From contig NZ_PDHO01000002.1 in NCBI RefSeq assembly GCF_002887815.1, forward strand, positions 186,001-250,000: a DNA stretch of 64,000 nt, given 5' to 3'. Shown here piece by piece: positions 9,181-16,855 of this stretch. Position 1 is the stretch's first letter. Each line of letters opens with the position of its first letter. The translations under genes were made by a program, and so were the position numbers. This DNA is from Mycobacterium sp. ENV421. Its GTDB lineage: Bacteria; Actinomycetota; Actinomycetes; Mycobacteriales; Mycobacteriaceae. The notes below the pieces were generated by a model. It did no database searches. It was not told the DNA's origin and saw nothing but the letters and a program-made list of their open reading frames with translations.

Positions 9181-9675
9181 TCAGTGCGCGGACCCGCGGC
9201 TCTTGCGCGGCGCGGCGGACCGGGGCGGCTGCTCCCGCATGTGGTCGCGGACGCGCGTCATGAGGTTGCCCAGGGTGCGGACGTCCTGCGCCGACAGGGT
9301 GTCGAACAGCAGTCCGCGCACGACGTCGATGTGGCCGGGAAGGACCTTGTCGAGTCGGCGGCGGCCCGCCTTGGTGATGGTCACGACGGTCGCGCGCTGA
9401 TCGACGGTGCTGGGCGCACGGGTGATCAGCCCGTCGGCCTCGAGTACTCCGGCCTGATGGGTCAGCCCGCTGCGGCTGTAGACCACGCCGTCGGCCAGTT
9501 CGGTCATCGTCAGCGGCCGGCCGGCATCGACGAGCTTGGCCAGGATCTCGAACTGGACGTAGCTCAATCCGCCCTCGGCCTGCAGCTGCTGCTGCACGGC
9601 GTACTGCAGCAGGCTCGCCGCTTCGGTGAGCGCGAAGTAGGTGCGCATCTGCGACGGGTGGAGCGCCTCGGCCAT
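9181..9675 (-). CDS. MarR-family transcriptional regulator
   Basis: 164 residues with the MarR winged-helix layout. The N-terminal dimerisation helix is followed by LSYVQFEILAKLVDAGRPLT, the recognition region MTELADGVVYSRSGLTHQAG and the wing with DQRATVVTITKAGRR. It is divergent from a quinone oxidoreductase gene, and the 93 bases between them hold two matching near-palindromes. It probably represses that gene and itself in response to an electrophile or quinone-like ligand; the ligand is an inference. Confidence 0.9.
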   Translation of the reverse strand: MAEALHPSQMRTYFALTEAASLLQYAVQQQLQAEGGLSYVQFEILAKLVDAGRPLTMTELADGVVYSRSGLTHQAGVLEADGLITRAPSTVDQRATVVTITKAGRRRLDKVLPGHIDVVRGLLFDTLSAQDVRTLGNLMTRVRDHMREQPPRSAAPRKSRGSAH

Positions 9676-9695
9676 TGAACGATCCTACCCGGGAA

Positions 9696-9749
9696 TGTTT
9701 CGAACTCGAAGCAAGTTATCGCGTGTGTAACTGCTTCGAGTTCGAAGCA
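9696..9749. promoter_or_regulatory. Paired MarR operator candidates
   Basis: Two related near-palindromes lie between the divergent genes. Site 1 (9699-9710) reads TTCGAACTCGAA. Site 2 (9735-9746) reads TTCGAGTTCGAA, its exact reverse complement. Both sit in wider symmetric flanks (TGTTTCG...CGAAGCA and TGCTTCG...CGAAGCA). Centres are 36 bases apart. Site 2 ends 19 bases before the oxidoreductase start, and site 1 lies 21 bases before the marR start, so occupancy could block both promoters. Confidence 0.65.
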
Positions 9750-9768
9750 ACTAACCGAGGAGACCACC

Positions 9769-10704
9769 ATGAAGGCAGCGTTTTACCACCGGTGCGGCGA
9801 CAGCGACGTTCTGCAGTACGGGGACATCGAGCGGCCTGCACCCGGCCCCGGCGAGGTCCTGGTGAGGGTCGCCGGGACCTCGTTCAACCCGGTCGATGCC
9901 GGGATCCGCGGCGGCTACCTGTCGGACGTCTTTCCGATCACCTTCCCGCACGTGCCGGGTATCGACGTGGCGGGCAGGATCGCCGAACTCGGCTCCGGGG
10001 TCAGCGGGTGGCAGGTCGGCGACGCAGTCGTGGGCTTGCTGCCCATGATTGCCCGCGGCGCGGCCGCCGAGTACGTGGTCGCACCGGCCGAGGCACTGGC
10101 CGCCGCGCCGGAGTCGGTGCCGCTGGCCGATGCCGCCGCCCTGCCGACCGTCGCTCTCACCGCCTGGCAGGCCTTGTTCGAGGTGGCCGGCCTGACGGCC
10201 GGGCAGACGATCCTGATCAACGGCGCGGGCGGAGCGGTCGGCGGCTACGCGGTCCAGCTCGCCAAGCAGGCCGGTGCCGTGGTCACCGCGACCGCGAAAG
10301 TGGCTGCAGCCGAACGGCTCCGCGGCTATGGAGCCGACCACCTGATCGGCTACCTCGACTACACGGCCACCCCGGTCGCCGACGGAGCGCCGTTCGACGT
10401 GGTGCTCAATCTGATCGGCACGACGGTCGAGGAAACCGAGGCACTGGCGGGCCTGGTGGCCGACGGCGGGCATTACGTCGGCACCATGACCTCGGGGCCG
10501 GAGACTCCGCGGCGTGGGTTGCGCAGCCAACGGGTGTTCGTCCGCAGCGACGCAGCCCAACTCGCCGATCTGGTCGGCCGCGTCGATGCCGGACAACTGA
10601 CGGTCGACGTCGCCGATCGCCGACCACTGGCCGAGATCGCCGCGGTGCACGCCGATGCCGACGCCGGCCGGCTGCCCGGCAAGACGATCCTGACGCCTGC
10701 CTAG
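9769..10704 (+). CDS. NADP-dependent quinone oxidoreductase (zinc-independent MDR family)
   Basis: A 311-residue medium-chain reductase without zinc-ligand cysteines. Family landmarks are the N-terminal MKAAFYHRCGDSDVL, the substrate loop TSFNPVDAGIRGG and the NADPH site INGAGGAVGGYAVQLAKQAG. Such enzymes reduce quinones or alpha,beta-unsaturated carbonyls with NADPH. An AGGAG-type ribosome-binding site precedes the ATG. The divergent MarR gene and the shared operators suggest inducible expression under electrophile or quinone stress. The 3' end overlaps the Rieske gene by four bases in convergent orientation. Confidence 0.87.
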   Translation: MKAAFYHRCGDSDVLQYGDIERPAPGPGEVLVRVAGTSFNPVDAGIRGGYLSDVFPITFPHVPGIDVAGRIAELGSGVSGWQVGDAVVGLLPMIARGAAAEYVVAPAEALAAAPESVPLADAAALPTVALTAWQALFEVAGLTAGQTILINGAGGAVGGYAVQLAKQAGAVVTATAKVAAAERLRGYGADHLIGYLDYTATPVADGAPFDVVLNLIGTTVEETEALAGLVADGGHYVGTMTSGPETPRRGLRSQRVFVRSDAAQLADLVGRVDAGQLTVDVADRRPLAEIAAVHADADAGRLPGKTILTPA

Positions 10705-11696
10705 CCGGAGGTGTTGTCGCGCAGGGCGTAGAGCCGCTCGGCATAGGCGAGGTCGTCACGCCACAGCCGGGTGGCCGCCAGGCGCATGAATGGGGTGATG
10801 AGCGGTGCCACGCGCAGCGAGTAATGGAAGCCGGTGCGATCAGATTGTGCGACAACGGCTTCGATCACCGCTGTGCGTGGGCGCCCGTCGCGCCCCGGCC
10901 CCATCGGTGTTGCGTGGGTTTCGACGACGCTGCCCGTACCCTCGCCGTCCACGATCCGCATGACGATGGTGCGCGGCTCCGGGGCGGTGAATTCCGCGAT
11001 CACCGGGACACCGAGACGTCCCATCCGGAATGTCACGGCCACCAGGAATCGGTCGGCGTCCTCGTCGGCGTCGACCGCCGGGGCGCTCAGCACCTCCAAT
11101 TGAGTGAACGAGTACGGATGGAACCAGGCGCCGTGCCAGGGGTCGAGCCGGTTGGCGATGATGTCCGACGGTTCGCACACGCCGTCCAGGCGGGTCACCG
11201 CGGCCAGCCGCGGCCCGCGGGGACGGACCGGGATCACCGGTGCGTCGAGCGGCGCTTCGCCGCCCACCCGGTCCAGCCGGACCCAGACCAGGACTCCGTC
11301 GTCGTAGGCGGGCAGCGGCTTCCAGCCGAATTCGCGGCCACCCTCGAGCCGCAGTCCGTGCCATGGGCAGATCAGGCCGCCACACTCCACTTTTCCGGTC
11401 GCAAGGTCGGCGCCCAGGTGGGGGCAGGCTGCGGGCCCGACGTGCAAGCGGCGCTGCTGATCCCGCCACGCCACGATGTCGAGTCCACCGACTCGGGTAC
11501 CGAACGGCCGGTTGGCCCGAATGTCGGTGCTGGCGCCGAAGACATACCAGTTGCCGCTGGGCCGGCCCTCGGCACGGCGCAGCGCGGCGGCGATCAGCGC
11601 CGGCTGGGCGTCCTGATAGGTGGGTCGCTGACCCGCCCAGTTCGCTTTCGGGATCACTTGCAGCGGAATCGATTTCATCCGCGACCGGAAGCTCAT
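10701..11696 (-). CDS. Rieske [2Fe-2S] protein of the carotenoid cluster (DUF5914-like)
   Basis: 331 residues. A Rieske cluster site is visible as CPHLGAD and CPWHG, about 20 residues apart (CxH...CxxH), within the first 120 residues. A C-terminal region of about 200 residues resembles the catalytic half of Rieske oxygenases (DUF5914-type). The ATG overlaps the crtU-like stop (ATGA), so it is the last gene of the crt operon. Its position suggests a role in late carotenoid modification such as ring aromatisation or oxygenation; the reaction itself is inferred. Confidence 0.82.
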   Translation of the reverse strand: MSFRSRMKSIPLQVIPKANWAGQRPTYQDAQPALIAAALRRAEGRPSGNWYVFGASTDIRANRPFGTRVGGLDIVAWRDQQRRLHVGPAACPHLGADLATGKVECGGLICPWHGLRLEGGREFGWKPLPAYDDGVLVWVRLDRVGGEAPLDAPVIPVRPRGPRLAAVTRLDGVCEPSDIIANRLDPWHGAWFHPYSFTQLEVLSAPAVDADEDADRFLVAVTFRMGRLGVPVIAEFTAPEPRTIVMRIVDGEGTGSVVETHATPMGPGRDGRPRTAVIEAVVAQSDRTGFHYSLRVAPLITPFMRLAATRLWRDDLAYAERLYALRDNTSG

Positions 11697-13228
11697 GACG
11701 CACGCCTTTCCCGGCCGGCCAGCCGCCGAAGTAGCGGAGAGCGTCCGTGCACCGGCACGGTGTGCAGGGTGTGCCCGGAGATCCCCCAGCCGGCCAGCAG
11801 TTGGTTGGCGGCCGTCCATCCGGTGGTGGCGGCACGCTCCATGAGCGCGACCGGCAGATCGATGCGAATGCCGTCGCCGGCCAGCATCAGGCCGGGGACC
11901 GGGGTGTTGACCGTCGGCCGGTTCGCGAAGGAACCCGGGGAGAACAACGGGCAGTCGTCGCGGACCAGCAGTGTCTCCTTGACGATGCCGGCCGCCGCGG
12001 TCTCCGGGTAGAGCTGGTGCAGCCGGGCCAGCATGCGCTCACGGACGTCGTCGACGTCAGGCTCCTCACCCACCGAGTACGAATGCACTTCCACGACCGA
12101 ACCATGATGTGCGCGAGCCCATTCGGCGGCCTGACTTTCGTAGCTGCTGACCACGCTGATGTTGTCGACAGGGTCGAGGCCGCCGGTACCCAGGAAGGCC
12201 GGCCGGTCGGAGTTCACCGGACGGTCCAGCCAGAGTCGCTGCACCATGAACGGAGGCGCGGTCTGCATCTGTGCCACGTTGTGACGCCAGCCCTCGTCGC
12301 CGAGGCCCGGCGAGGCGGCCACGATTCGTTGCAGGGCAGCGACATCGGTGGCCAGCACCACGCCGTCGGCGTCGGTCGTGGCTCCGGTGGAATCGCCCAC
12401 CTGCAGCGCCTTGGCGCTGCCGCGGGTCACCGATTCCACCGCCACTCCCCGACGTACCCGAACACCGTGTTCGATCAGATACCGGCCCAACGGTTCCCAC
12501 AGCGCGGTGTCGAAATTCGACGCGGCGACGTCGAAGACCAATCCCTCACTGGAGCCCAGGAAGTAGATGTGGAACATCGTCGCCAGTTCAGCCGCCGAGA
12601 GCCGCTCCGGCCTGGCGAAGAAGCTGCGGGCGAACACCTCGAAGGCGAGGTGGCGGGCGGCGACGGGAAAGTTGATGTCGGTCAGGAAGGTGCCCGCGTC
12701 GAGTCCGTCGAGCTGTTCATAGATGTCCGGTACCGACACCGCGGCCAGCGGGGCCGCGGCAACGGCGTTGAGCCGCATCAGGTCCCGCATCCGGAAAGTG
12801 GGGCTGCGCAGCGCGAAGGCCAGTGCGTTCCACGGCGGGGCCTTCGGCAGGCCGCGGAAGGTATCGCGCCGGCCTTCGCCGTCGACCAGCGGATAGTCTT
12901 CGACCGCTTGCAGCCGCTCGAGCTCGGGATCGGTTCGGCGCAACAACCATCGCAGGTTGTAGTACTGCCGGAAGAACGCGTGGAAGCCGCGATTGTTCGC
13001 CACCTGGGAGCCGTCGGGAAGTTGCTCGGTCCAGCCGCCGACCCGCCCGCCCAGATAGTGCTGAGACTCCAGAAGGTCAACGGAGACACCACGTTCGGCC
13101 AGGCCGGTGGCAGCCGACAGGCCGGCGATCCCGCCGCCGACCACGACGACGTGTGGAGTCGAGGGCAGCGCGTGGGCGTGCGGCACCCCGGTGATCGCGG
13201 GGTGGGCGACGCGGCGCGGGTCGATCAT
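11693..13228 (-). CDS. crtU: FAD-dependent carotenoid desaturase/methyltransferase-like enzyme, CrtU type
   Basis: 511 residues. An N-terminal FAD fingerprint (VVVVGGGIAGLSAATGLAERG) is followed by a CrtI-like amine-oxidase fold. The C-terminal FAD-contact motif reads LMLAGDGIRIDLPVALMERA. Length and gene order (next to a methyltransferase and a Rieske protein, downstream of crtI and crtB) match CrtU, which converts beta-ionone rings into aromatic phi-rings of isorenieratene in mycobacteria and streptomycetes. The Rieske site is not fused here but encoded by the next gene. Overlaps of four bases on both sides indicate tight coupling. A second CrtI-like desaturase is the main alternative reading. 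Confidence 0.75.
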   Translation of the reverse strand: MIDPRRVAHPAITGVPHAHALPSTPHVVVVGGGIAGLSAATGLAERGVSVDLLESQHYLGGRVGGWTEQLPDGSQVANNRGFHAFFRQYYNLRWLLRRTDPELERLQAVEDYPLVDGEGRRDTFRGLPKAPPWNALAFALRSPTFRMRDLMRLNAVAAAPLAAVSVPDIYEQLDGLDAGTFLTDINFPVAARHLAFEVFARSFFARPERLSAAELATMFHIYFLGSSEGLVFDVAASNFDTALWEPLGRYLIEHGVRVRRGVAVESVTRGSAKALQVGDSTGATTDADGVVLATDVAALQRIVAASPGLGDEGWRHNVAQMQTAPPFMVQRLWLDRPVNSDRPAFLGTGGLDPVDNISVVSSYESQAAEWARAHHGSVVEVHSYSVGEEPDVDDVRERMLARLHQLYPETAAAGIVKETLLVRDDCPLFSPGSFANRPTVNTPVPGLMLAGDGIRIDLPVALMERAATTGWTAANQLLAGWGISGHTLHTVPVHGRSPLLRRLAGRERRAS

Positions 13229-13950
13229 CGCGGTGCGTCCGCCAAGAAGGTGTGCACGATGTCACGCTGCCAGCCGGGCATCGTCTCGCTGTGCACGCCG
13301 GCGAAACCCGCTGCCGTCAGCCGTCGCTGGAAGGCAGCCGCCCCGTCGAACGTTTTCACGCTGCGCCACAGGTGCCGATACAGGGTGGCATTGCGGGTCT
13401 GCCGCCAGCCGGACGGGATGATGATGCCCCAGCACACCGCGTCCCAGATCGCGGACGCCGCCCGGGAATCACGCACCGAGTACTCGTGCACGGCCAGCGT
13501 TCCGCCGGGCCGCAGCATCTCGCGGAACGTCCGCAACTGCGCGTCCGGATCGGCAAGGTTGCGCAACAGGTATGCCGCGAGGATGCCGTCGAACGGACCG
13601 TCGACGCCGGCGTCGGCGATCTTCTCGATCGGGCTGTGCACAAAGCGGACCGAATCCGGCCAGGACTTCACACTGGCCTCCGCCAGCATGCCCGCCGACG
13701 CGTCGACGGCGACGATCTCGGCATGCGGGGCGGCCTCCAGAAGCGCGGCCGTGGAGGCACCCGTGCCGCAGCCCGCGTCCAGCAGACGCAATCCCCGCCC
13801 GCCGCCCGGAATCCGCATCCGTCGCGCGGAGATCCGCAGGTGGTCGTGGTAGCCCGGATTGGCGCCGACCAGTTTGTCGTAGGCGTGCGCGCCGATGTCG
13901 AAGGCGCCGGGCACCTCGGCGCGATCCAGGCCGCGGTTGGTTACGGTCAT
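13225..13950 (-). CDS. SAM-dependent methyltransferase of the carotenoid cluster
   Basis: 241 residues of class I methyltransferase. Motif I is LLDAGCGTGAST, followed by an acidic residue in AEIVAVDASAG, then DGILAAYLLRNL and LRPGGTLAVHEYS. It resembles UbiE/MenG-like enzymes and occupies the place of the MT or crtT gene of the crt clusters in M. aurum and Streptomyces griseus. A clear AGGAGA ribosome-binding site precedes the ATG. The start overlaps the stop of the small ORF upstream and the stop overlaps crtU, so it belongs to the operon. Its substrate has not been established. Confidence 0.82.
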   Translation of the reverse strand: MTVTNRGLDRAEVPGAFDIGAHAYDKLVGANPGYHDHLRISARRMRIPGGGRGLRLLDAGCGTGASTAALLEAAPHAEIVAVDASAGMLAEASVKSWPDSVRFVHSPIEKIADAGVDGPFDGILAAYLLRNLADPDAQLRTFREMLRPGGTLAVHEYSVRDSRAASAIWDAVCWGIIIPSGWRQTRNATLYRHLWRSVKTFDGAAAFQRRLTAAGFAGVHSETMPGWQRDIVHTFLADAPR

Positions 13951-14045
13951 GATAGATCTCCTGGATCATCGCGAAGGGGCCGCTGCTCTACCCATAACAA
14001 CAGCACAGCGGCGACCATCACCCAACCCAACACGACGTCTTTCAT
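13947..14045 (-). CDS. Candidate 32-residue single-helix membrane peptide
   Basis: A short frame from ATG 14045 encodes MKDVVLGWVMVAAVLLLWVE followed by QRPLRDDPGDLS. The first 20 residues form one hydrophobic helix, and the tail is polar. Its TGA overlaps the methyltransferase ATG in the same ATGA arrangement used by the other junctions of this operon. It fills most of the 129-base gap after crtB. It could be a genuine small subunit or a translational relay. No similarity to lycopene cyclase subunits CrtYc or CrtYd is apparent to me. Confidence 0.4.
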   Translation of the reverse strand: MKDVVLGWVMVAAVLLLWVEQRPLRDDPGDLS

Positions 14046-14079
14046 CGAGATGTCCCACGGGAGCAGGTCCTGCCATCCA

Positions 14080-15000
14080 TCAGGCGGCGCCACGGGCGTG
14101 GTGGGCCCGGACCAATCCGGACGCGAACACCTGCAGTCGTCGTCCGATGGACACCGAGGCACGCCGGCTGAACACGGCGAAGTCGATGGCTTCGATGCGA
14201 TCGAGAATCTCCGAGTACAGCGTGAACGCGGTCGTCACGCAGGGCCGCGACTGCGGGGCGAGCAGGGCGATCCCCTTGCGCGCCTGCCGGTACACACCGC
14301 GGGCGATGTCGTGCTGGGCGGCCAGCGCGCGACGCACCTTGGGATCGGTGCGGCGGTTCTGGTGGCACCAGGTCAGCACGTCGCGGTCCACGCCGAAGGC
14401 GGCGAGCTCGTCGGCGGGTAGATAGATGCGGTCGCGCGCGAGGTCCTCGTCGACGTCCCGCAGGAAGTTGGTCAGCTGGAAGGCATTGCCCAGCGCCTCG
14501 GCGTACGGCGCAGCCTCCTCGGCAGGCCCGACGGTGCCGAGGATCGGCAGCATCTGCAGGCCGATGACCGCGGCCGAGCCACGCATGTAGTGGTTCAGCG
14601 CGGGACGATCCGGATAGTCGGTGACGGTGAGATCCATCCGCATGGAGGTCAGGAAGTCGTCGAACAGATCACGCGGAATCTGGTAGGTCTGCGCGGTGTG
14701 CAGCACGGCGGCCAGCACCGGCTCCGTCTCGTCGCCGTTGAAGAACTTGTCCGACAGCTCGTCGAGGCGCCGCTCACGGTCGGCGGTGCTGGCGTCGATG
14801 TCCATGTCGTCGAGGATGTCGTCGGCATAGCGGGCGAACCCGTAGAGGGCGTGCACCGGCGGGCGCTGCGACGGGGCGAGCAGCCGGGTGGCCAGGAAGT
14901 AGGTCCGGCCGTGCTGGGCGTTGAGGCGCCGGCAGTAGCGGTAGGACTCGACCAGTCGCGAATCGTCGATGCCTGCGGCATGCAACTCGGTGTGGATCAT
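14080..15000 (-). CDS. crtB: Phytoene synthase
   Basis: 306 residues. It condenses two geranylgeranyl diphosphates into phytoene, the first committed carotenoid step. Both Asp-rich substrate-magnesium motifs are present (YADDILDDMD near residue 55; DVDEDLARDRIYLP near residue 170), preceded by LGNAFQLTNFLR. The chosen start, MIHTELHAAG at 15000, lies two bases after the crtI stop, giving close coupling. The upstream open frame is a shadow of crtI. Confidence 0.93.
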   Translation of the reverse strand: MIHTELHAAGIDDSRLVESYRYCRRLNAQHGRTYFLATRLLAPSQRPPVHALYGFARYADDILDDMDIDASTADRERRLDELSDKFFNGDETEPVLAAVLHTAQTYQIPRDLFDDFLTSMRMDLTVTDYPDRPALNHYMRGSAAVIGLQMLPILGTVGPAEEAAPYAEALGNAFQLTNFLRDVDEDLARDRIYLPADELAAFGVDRDVLTWCHQNRRTDPKVRRALAAQHDIARGVYRQARKGIALLAPQSRPCVTTAFTLYSEILDRIEAIDFAVFSRRASVSIGRRLQVFASGLVRAHHARGAA

Positions 15001-15002
15001 CG

Positions 15003-16526
15003 CTACCTGCTTCCCGACCCGACGATAGTGCGTTTGGCGGACGGGTCGTCGACGGCCCCGGTGACGCGGTCGGCGGCCAGCCGCCCGGAGATCATCGCGG
15101 TCGGGATGCCGACACCGGGCACGGTCGACCCGCCGGCCAACACGGCGTTGTCGATGCCGCGGACCATGTTGGCCGGCCGGAACGGCCCGGTCTGGGCGAA
15201 GGTGTGTGCCAGCGCGAACGGCGAGCCGGCGGCCATGCCCTGCGCGGCCCAGTCGGCGGGGGTGACGACGTCCAGGATCTCGGCATCGTCGGCGAGCCCG
15301 GGCATGAGCCGTTCGGCGGCAGTGGCCACCACCTCGCGCGCGTAGCTGTCCCCGGTCGAGCTCCAATCGACCTTGCCCACTTCGAGATTCGGCGCGGGGG
15401 CCAGAACATAGAGCAGATCACGGCCGGGCGGCGCGAGACTCGGGTCGCCCGCGGTGGGCCTGGTCACCAGCAGCGACGGGTCGCTCATCAGCGAGCCATC
15501 CCGGATGATCTCGTCGAATGTGCGAGCCCATTGATGCCCGAAGCTGATGTTGTGGTGGAGCAGGCGCTCACCGACCGTGGGCACTCCGACGTGCACGACG
15601 ACTGCGGAGGGCGCGGGCCGCACCTTGATCGGACGCCGCGGTGTGCGGCCGAGAAGCTGATAGGTCAGCGGCAGTTCGGTGGTGAGTACCACAGCGTCAC
15701 AAGCGATCCGCTCACCGTCGCCGGTCCGCACCGCAGTCACTCGTGAGCCGCTGCGTTCGAGCGCGTCCACGGTCGACCCGTAACGGAACTGCACACCGGC
15801 CGCTTCGGCCGCGGCGGCCATCGCCTCGGGAACCGCGCGCATGCCGCCGCGCGGGAAGTACACGCCCGCAACGGTATCCATGTATGCGATCACCGCATAG
15901 GCGGCCAGCGCCTGCTGCGGCGGGACACCGGCGTAGAGCGCTTGGAAGGTGAACAGCCGCTGGACGCGCTCGTCGGTGATGAACCGGCCGACCATGCGTT
16001 CCCAGCCGCGGAATCCGCCGATCGCGGCCAGCCGGGCCAACTGCGGGGTCAGCAGCGACAGCGGGGAGGAGAAGTTGGACGCGATGAAGCCGTCGAACTC
16101 CAACCGGTAGAGCTCGGTGAGCCAGGTACGCAGGCGTTGATAGCCGGCGGCCTGATCCGGGCCGGCGAACTCCTCGATGGCGGCCGTCATCGCTGCGGCG
16201 TCGGGGTGTACATCCAGCGAGCGGCCATCGGCGAAGGTGGCCCGGTAGGCGGGGGCGACCTGCACGAGGTCCACATGGTCGGTCATCGACGCACCGACGG
16301 CGGCGAACGCGTCCTCGATGATGTCCGGCATCGTCAGCACGGTCGGCCCGGTATCGATGCGGTAGCCGGCGATGTCGGCCTGCCCCATCCGGCCGCCGGG
16401 GAACGGGTAACGCTCGACCACGGTGACGGAGCGTCCGCGACCGGCCAATTGCATCGCTGCCGACAGCCCTGACAGGCCCGCACCCACCACCACGACATGA
16501 TCTGTGGCGCCCGGGACGGTACGCAT
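15003..16526 (-). CDS. crtI: Phytoene desaturase
   Basis: 507 residues, the usual CrtI length. The N-terminal FAD motif is VVVVGAGLSGLSAAMQLAGR, followed by RYPFPGGRMGQ. The C-terminal signature reads AVLAGGSTVPGVGIPTAMIS, characteristic of bacterial phytoene desaturases. It introduces double bases to turn colourless phytoene into lycopene-type carotenoids. It is the first gene of the minus-strand crt operon. A GGAGAGGAG ribosome-binding site precedes the ATG, and a SigF-like promoter candidate lies about 55 bases further up. Confidence 0.94.
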   Translation of the reverse strand: MRTVPGATDHVVVVGAGLSGLSAAMQLAGRGRSVTVVERYPFPGGRMGQADIAGYRIDTGPTVLTMPDIIEDAFAAVGASMTDHVDLVQVAPAYRATFADGRSLDVHPDAAAMTAAIEEFAGPDQAAGYQRLRTWLTELYRLEFDGFIASNFSSPLSLLTPQLARLAAIGGFRGWERMVGRFITDERVQRLFTFQALYAGVPPQQALAAYAVIAYMDTVAGVYFPRGGMRAVPEAMAAAAEAAGVQFRYGSTVDALERSGSRVTAVRTGDGERIACDAVVLTTELPLTYQLLGRTPRRPIKVRPAPSAVVVHVGVPTVGERLLHHNISFGHQWARTFDEIIRDGSLMSDPSLLVTRPTAGDPSLAPPGRDLLYVLAPAPNLEVGKVDWSSTGDSYAREVVATAAERLMPGLADDAEILDVVTPADWAAQGMAAGSPFALAHTFAQTGPFRPANMVRGIDNAVLAGGSTVPGVGIPTAMISGRLAADRVTGAVDDPSAKRTIVGSGSR

Positions 16527-16855
16527 CTCTCGCTCCTCTCCACGCCGAGGGCTGGGTTCGCCCCGGCCGAGCCCCTAGGCGATACCCCGCCGGATGCACG
16601 TGCAATCAACTGGCTGCGGTCTGGCCTCCATTCAATGCGAGTTGCGGTCGCCATGCTGCGGTCACGGGCGTTTGTCACGCACGCGTAATTTTCCTCCCGG
16701 GTCTCCGGCGGCAGGTCCCGACCGAGCAGACCGGCACGCACATCGGCGAGTTGGTCCAGGTGGCGGACGTAATGCGGCTTCGGTTTCCCCACCCCGGCCG
16801 ATTATCGCAGCGACGGCGTTTACCTATCAACGGTTCGGGAAACTCGCATCCCATC
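16527..16855. other. Divergent intergenic region between crtI and the ABC importer
   Basis: 329 bases without a convincing gene. Short open frames on both strands lack family features and ribosome-binding sites. The left part carries the crtI leader and promoter candidate. The right part, before the importer's lipoprotein gene, is relatively AT-rich at 16680-16692 and 16800-16825, where its promoter should lie, but no clear -35/-10 pair was identified. Confidence 0.5.
16582..16610 (-). promoter_or_regulatory. SigF-like promoter candidate for the crt operon
   Basis: Read on the minus strand, GTTGAT (16605-16610) is followed after 17 bases by GGGTAT (16582-16587). The -10 matches the mycobacterial SigF form GGGTA; the -35 is only a partial match to GGTTT. 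The spacer holds the perfect palindrome TGCACGTGCA (16595-16604). SigF control of carotenoid pigment is known in M. smegmatis. A start near 16575 would give a leader of about 50 bases. Confidence 0.4.

Noticed and set aside
11747..13852. 701-residue plus-strand open frame across crtU and the methyltransferase
   Set aside because: It spans two real genes with clear FAD and SAM motifs on the other strand and shows no coherent fold.
13951..14079. Remnant of lycopene cyclase genes crtYc/crtYd between crtB and the methyltransferase
   Set aside because: The gap is far shorter than either gene, and the small ORF in it shows no cyclase-like motif, so no pseudogene was called.
16334..16792. Minus-strand frame upstream of and overlapping crtI
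   Set aside because: It would cover the crtI promoter candidate, overlaps crtI in another frame and has no family features.
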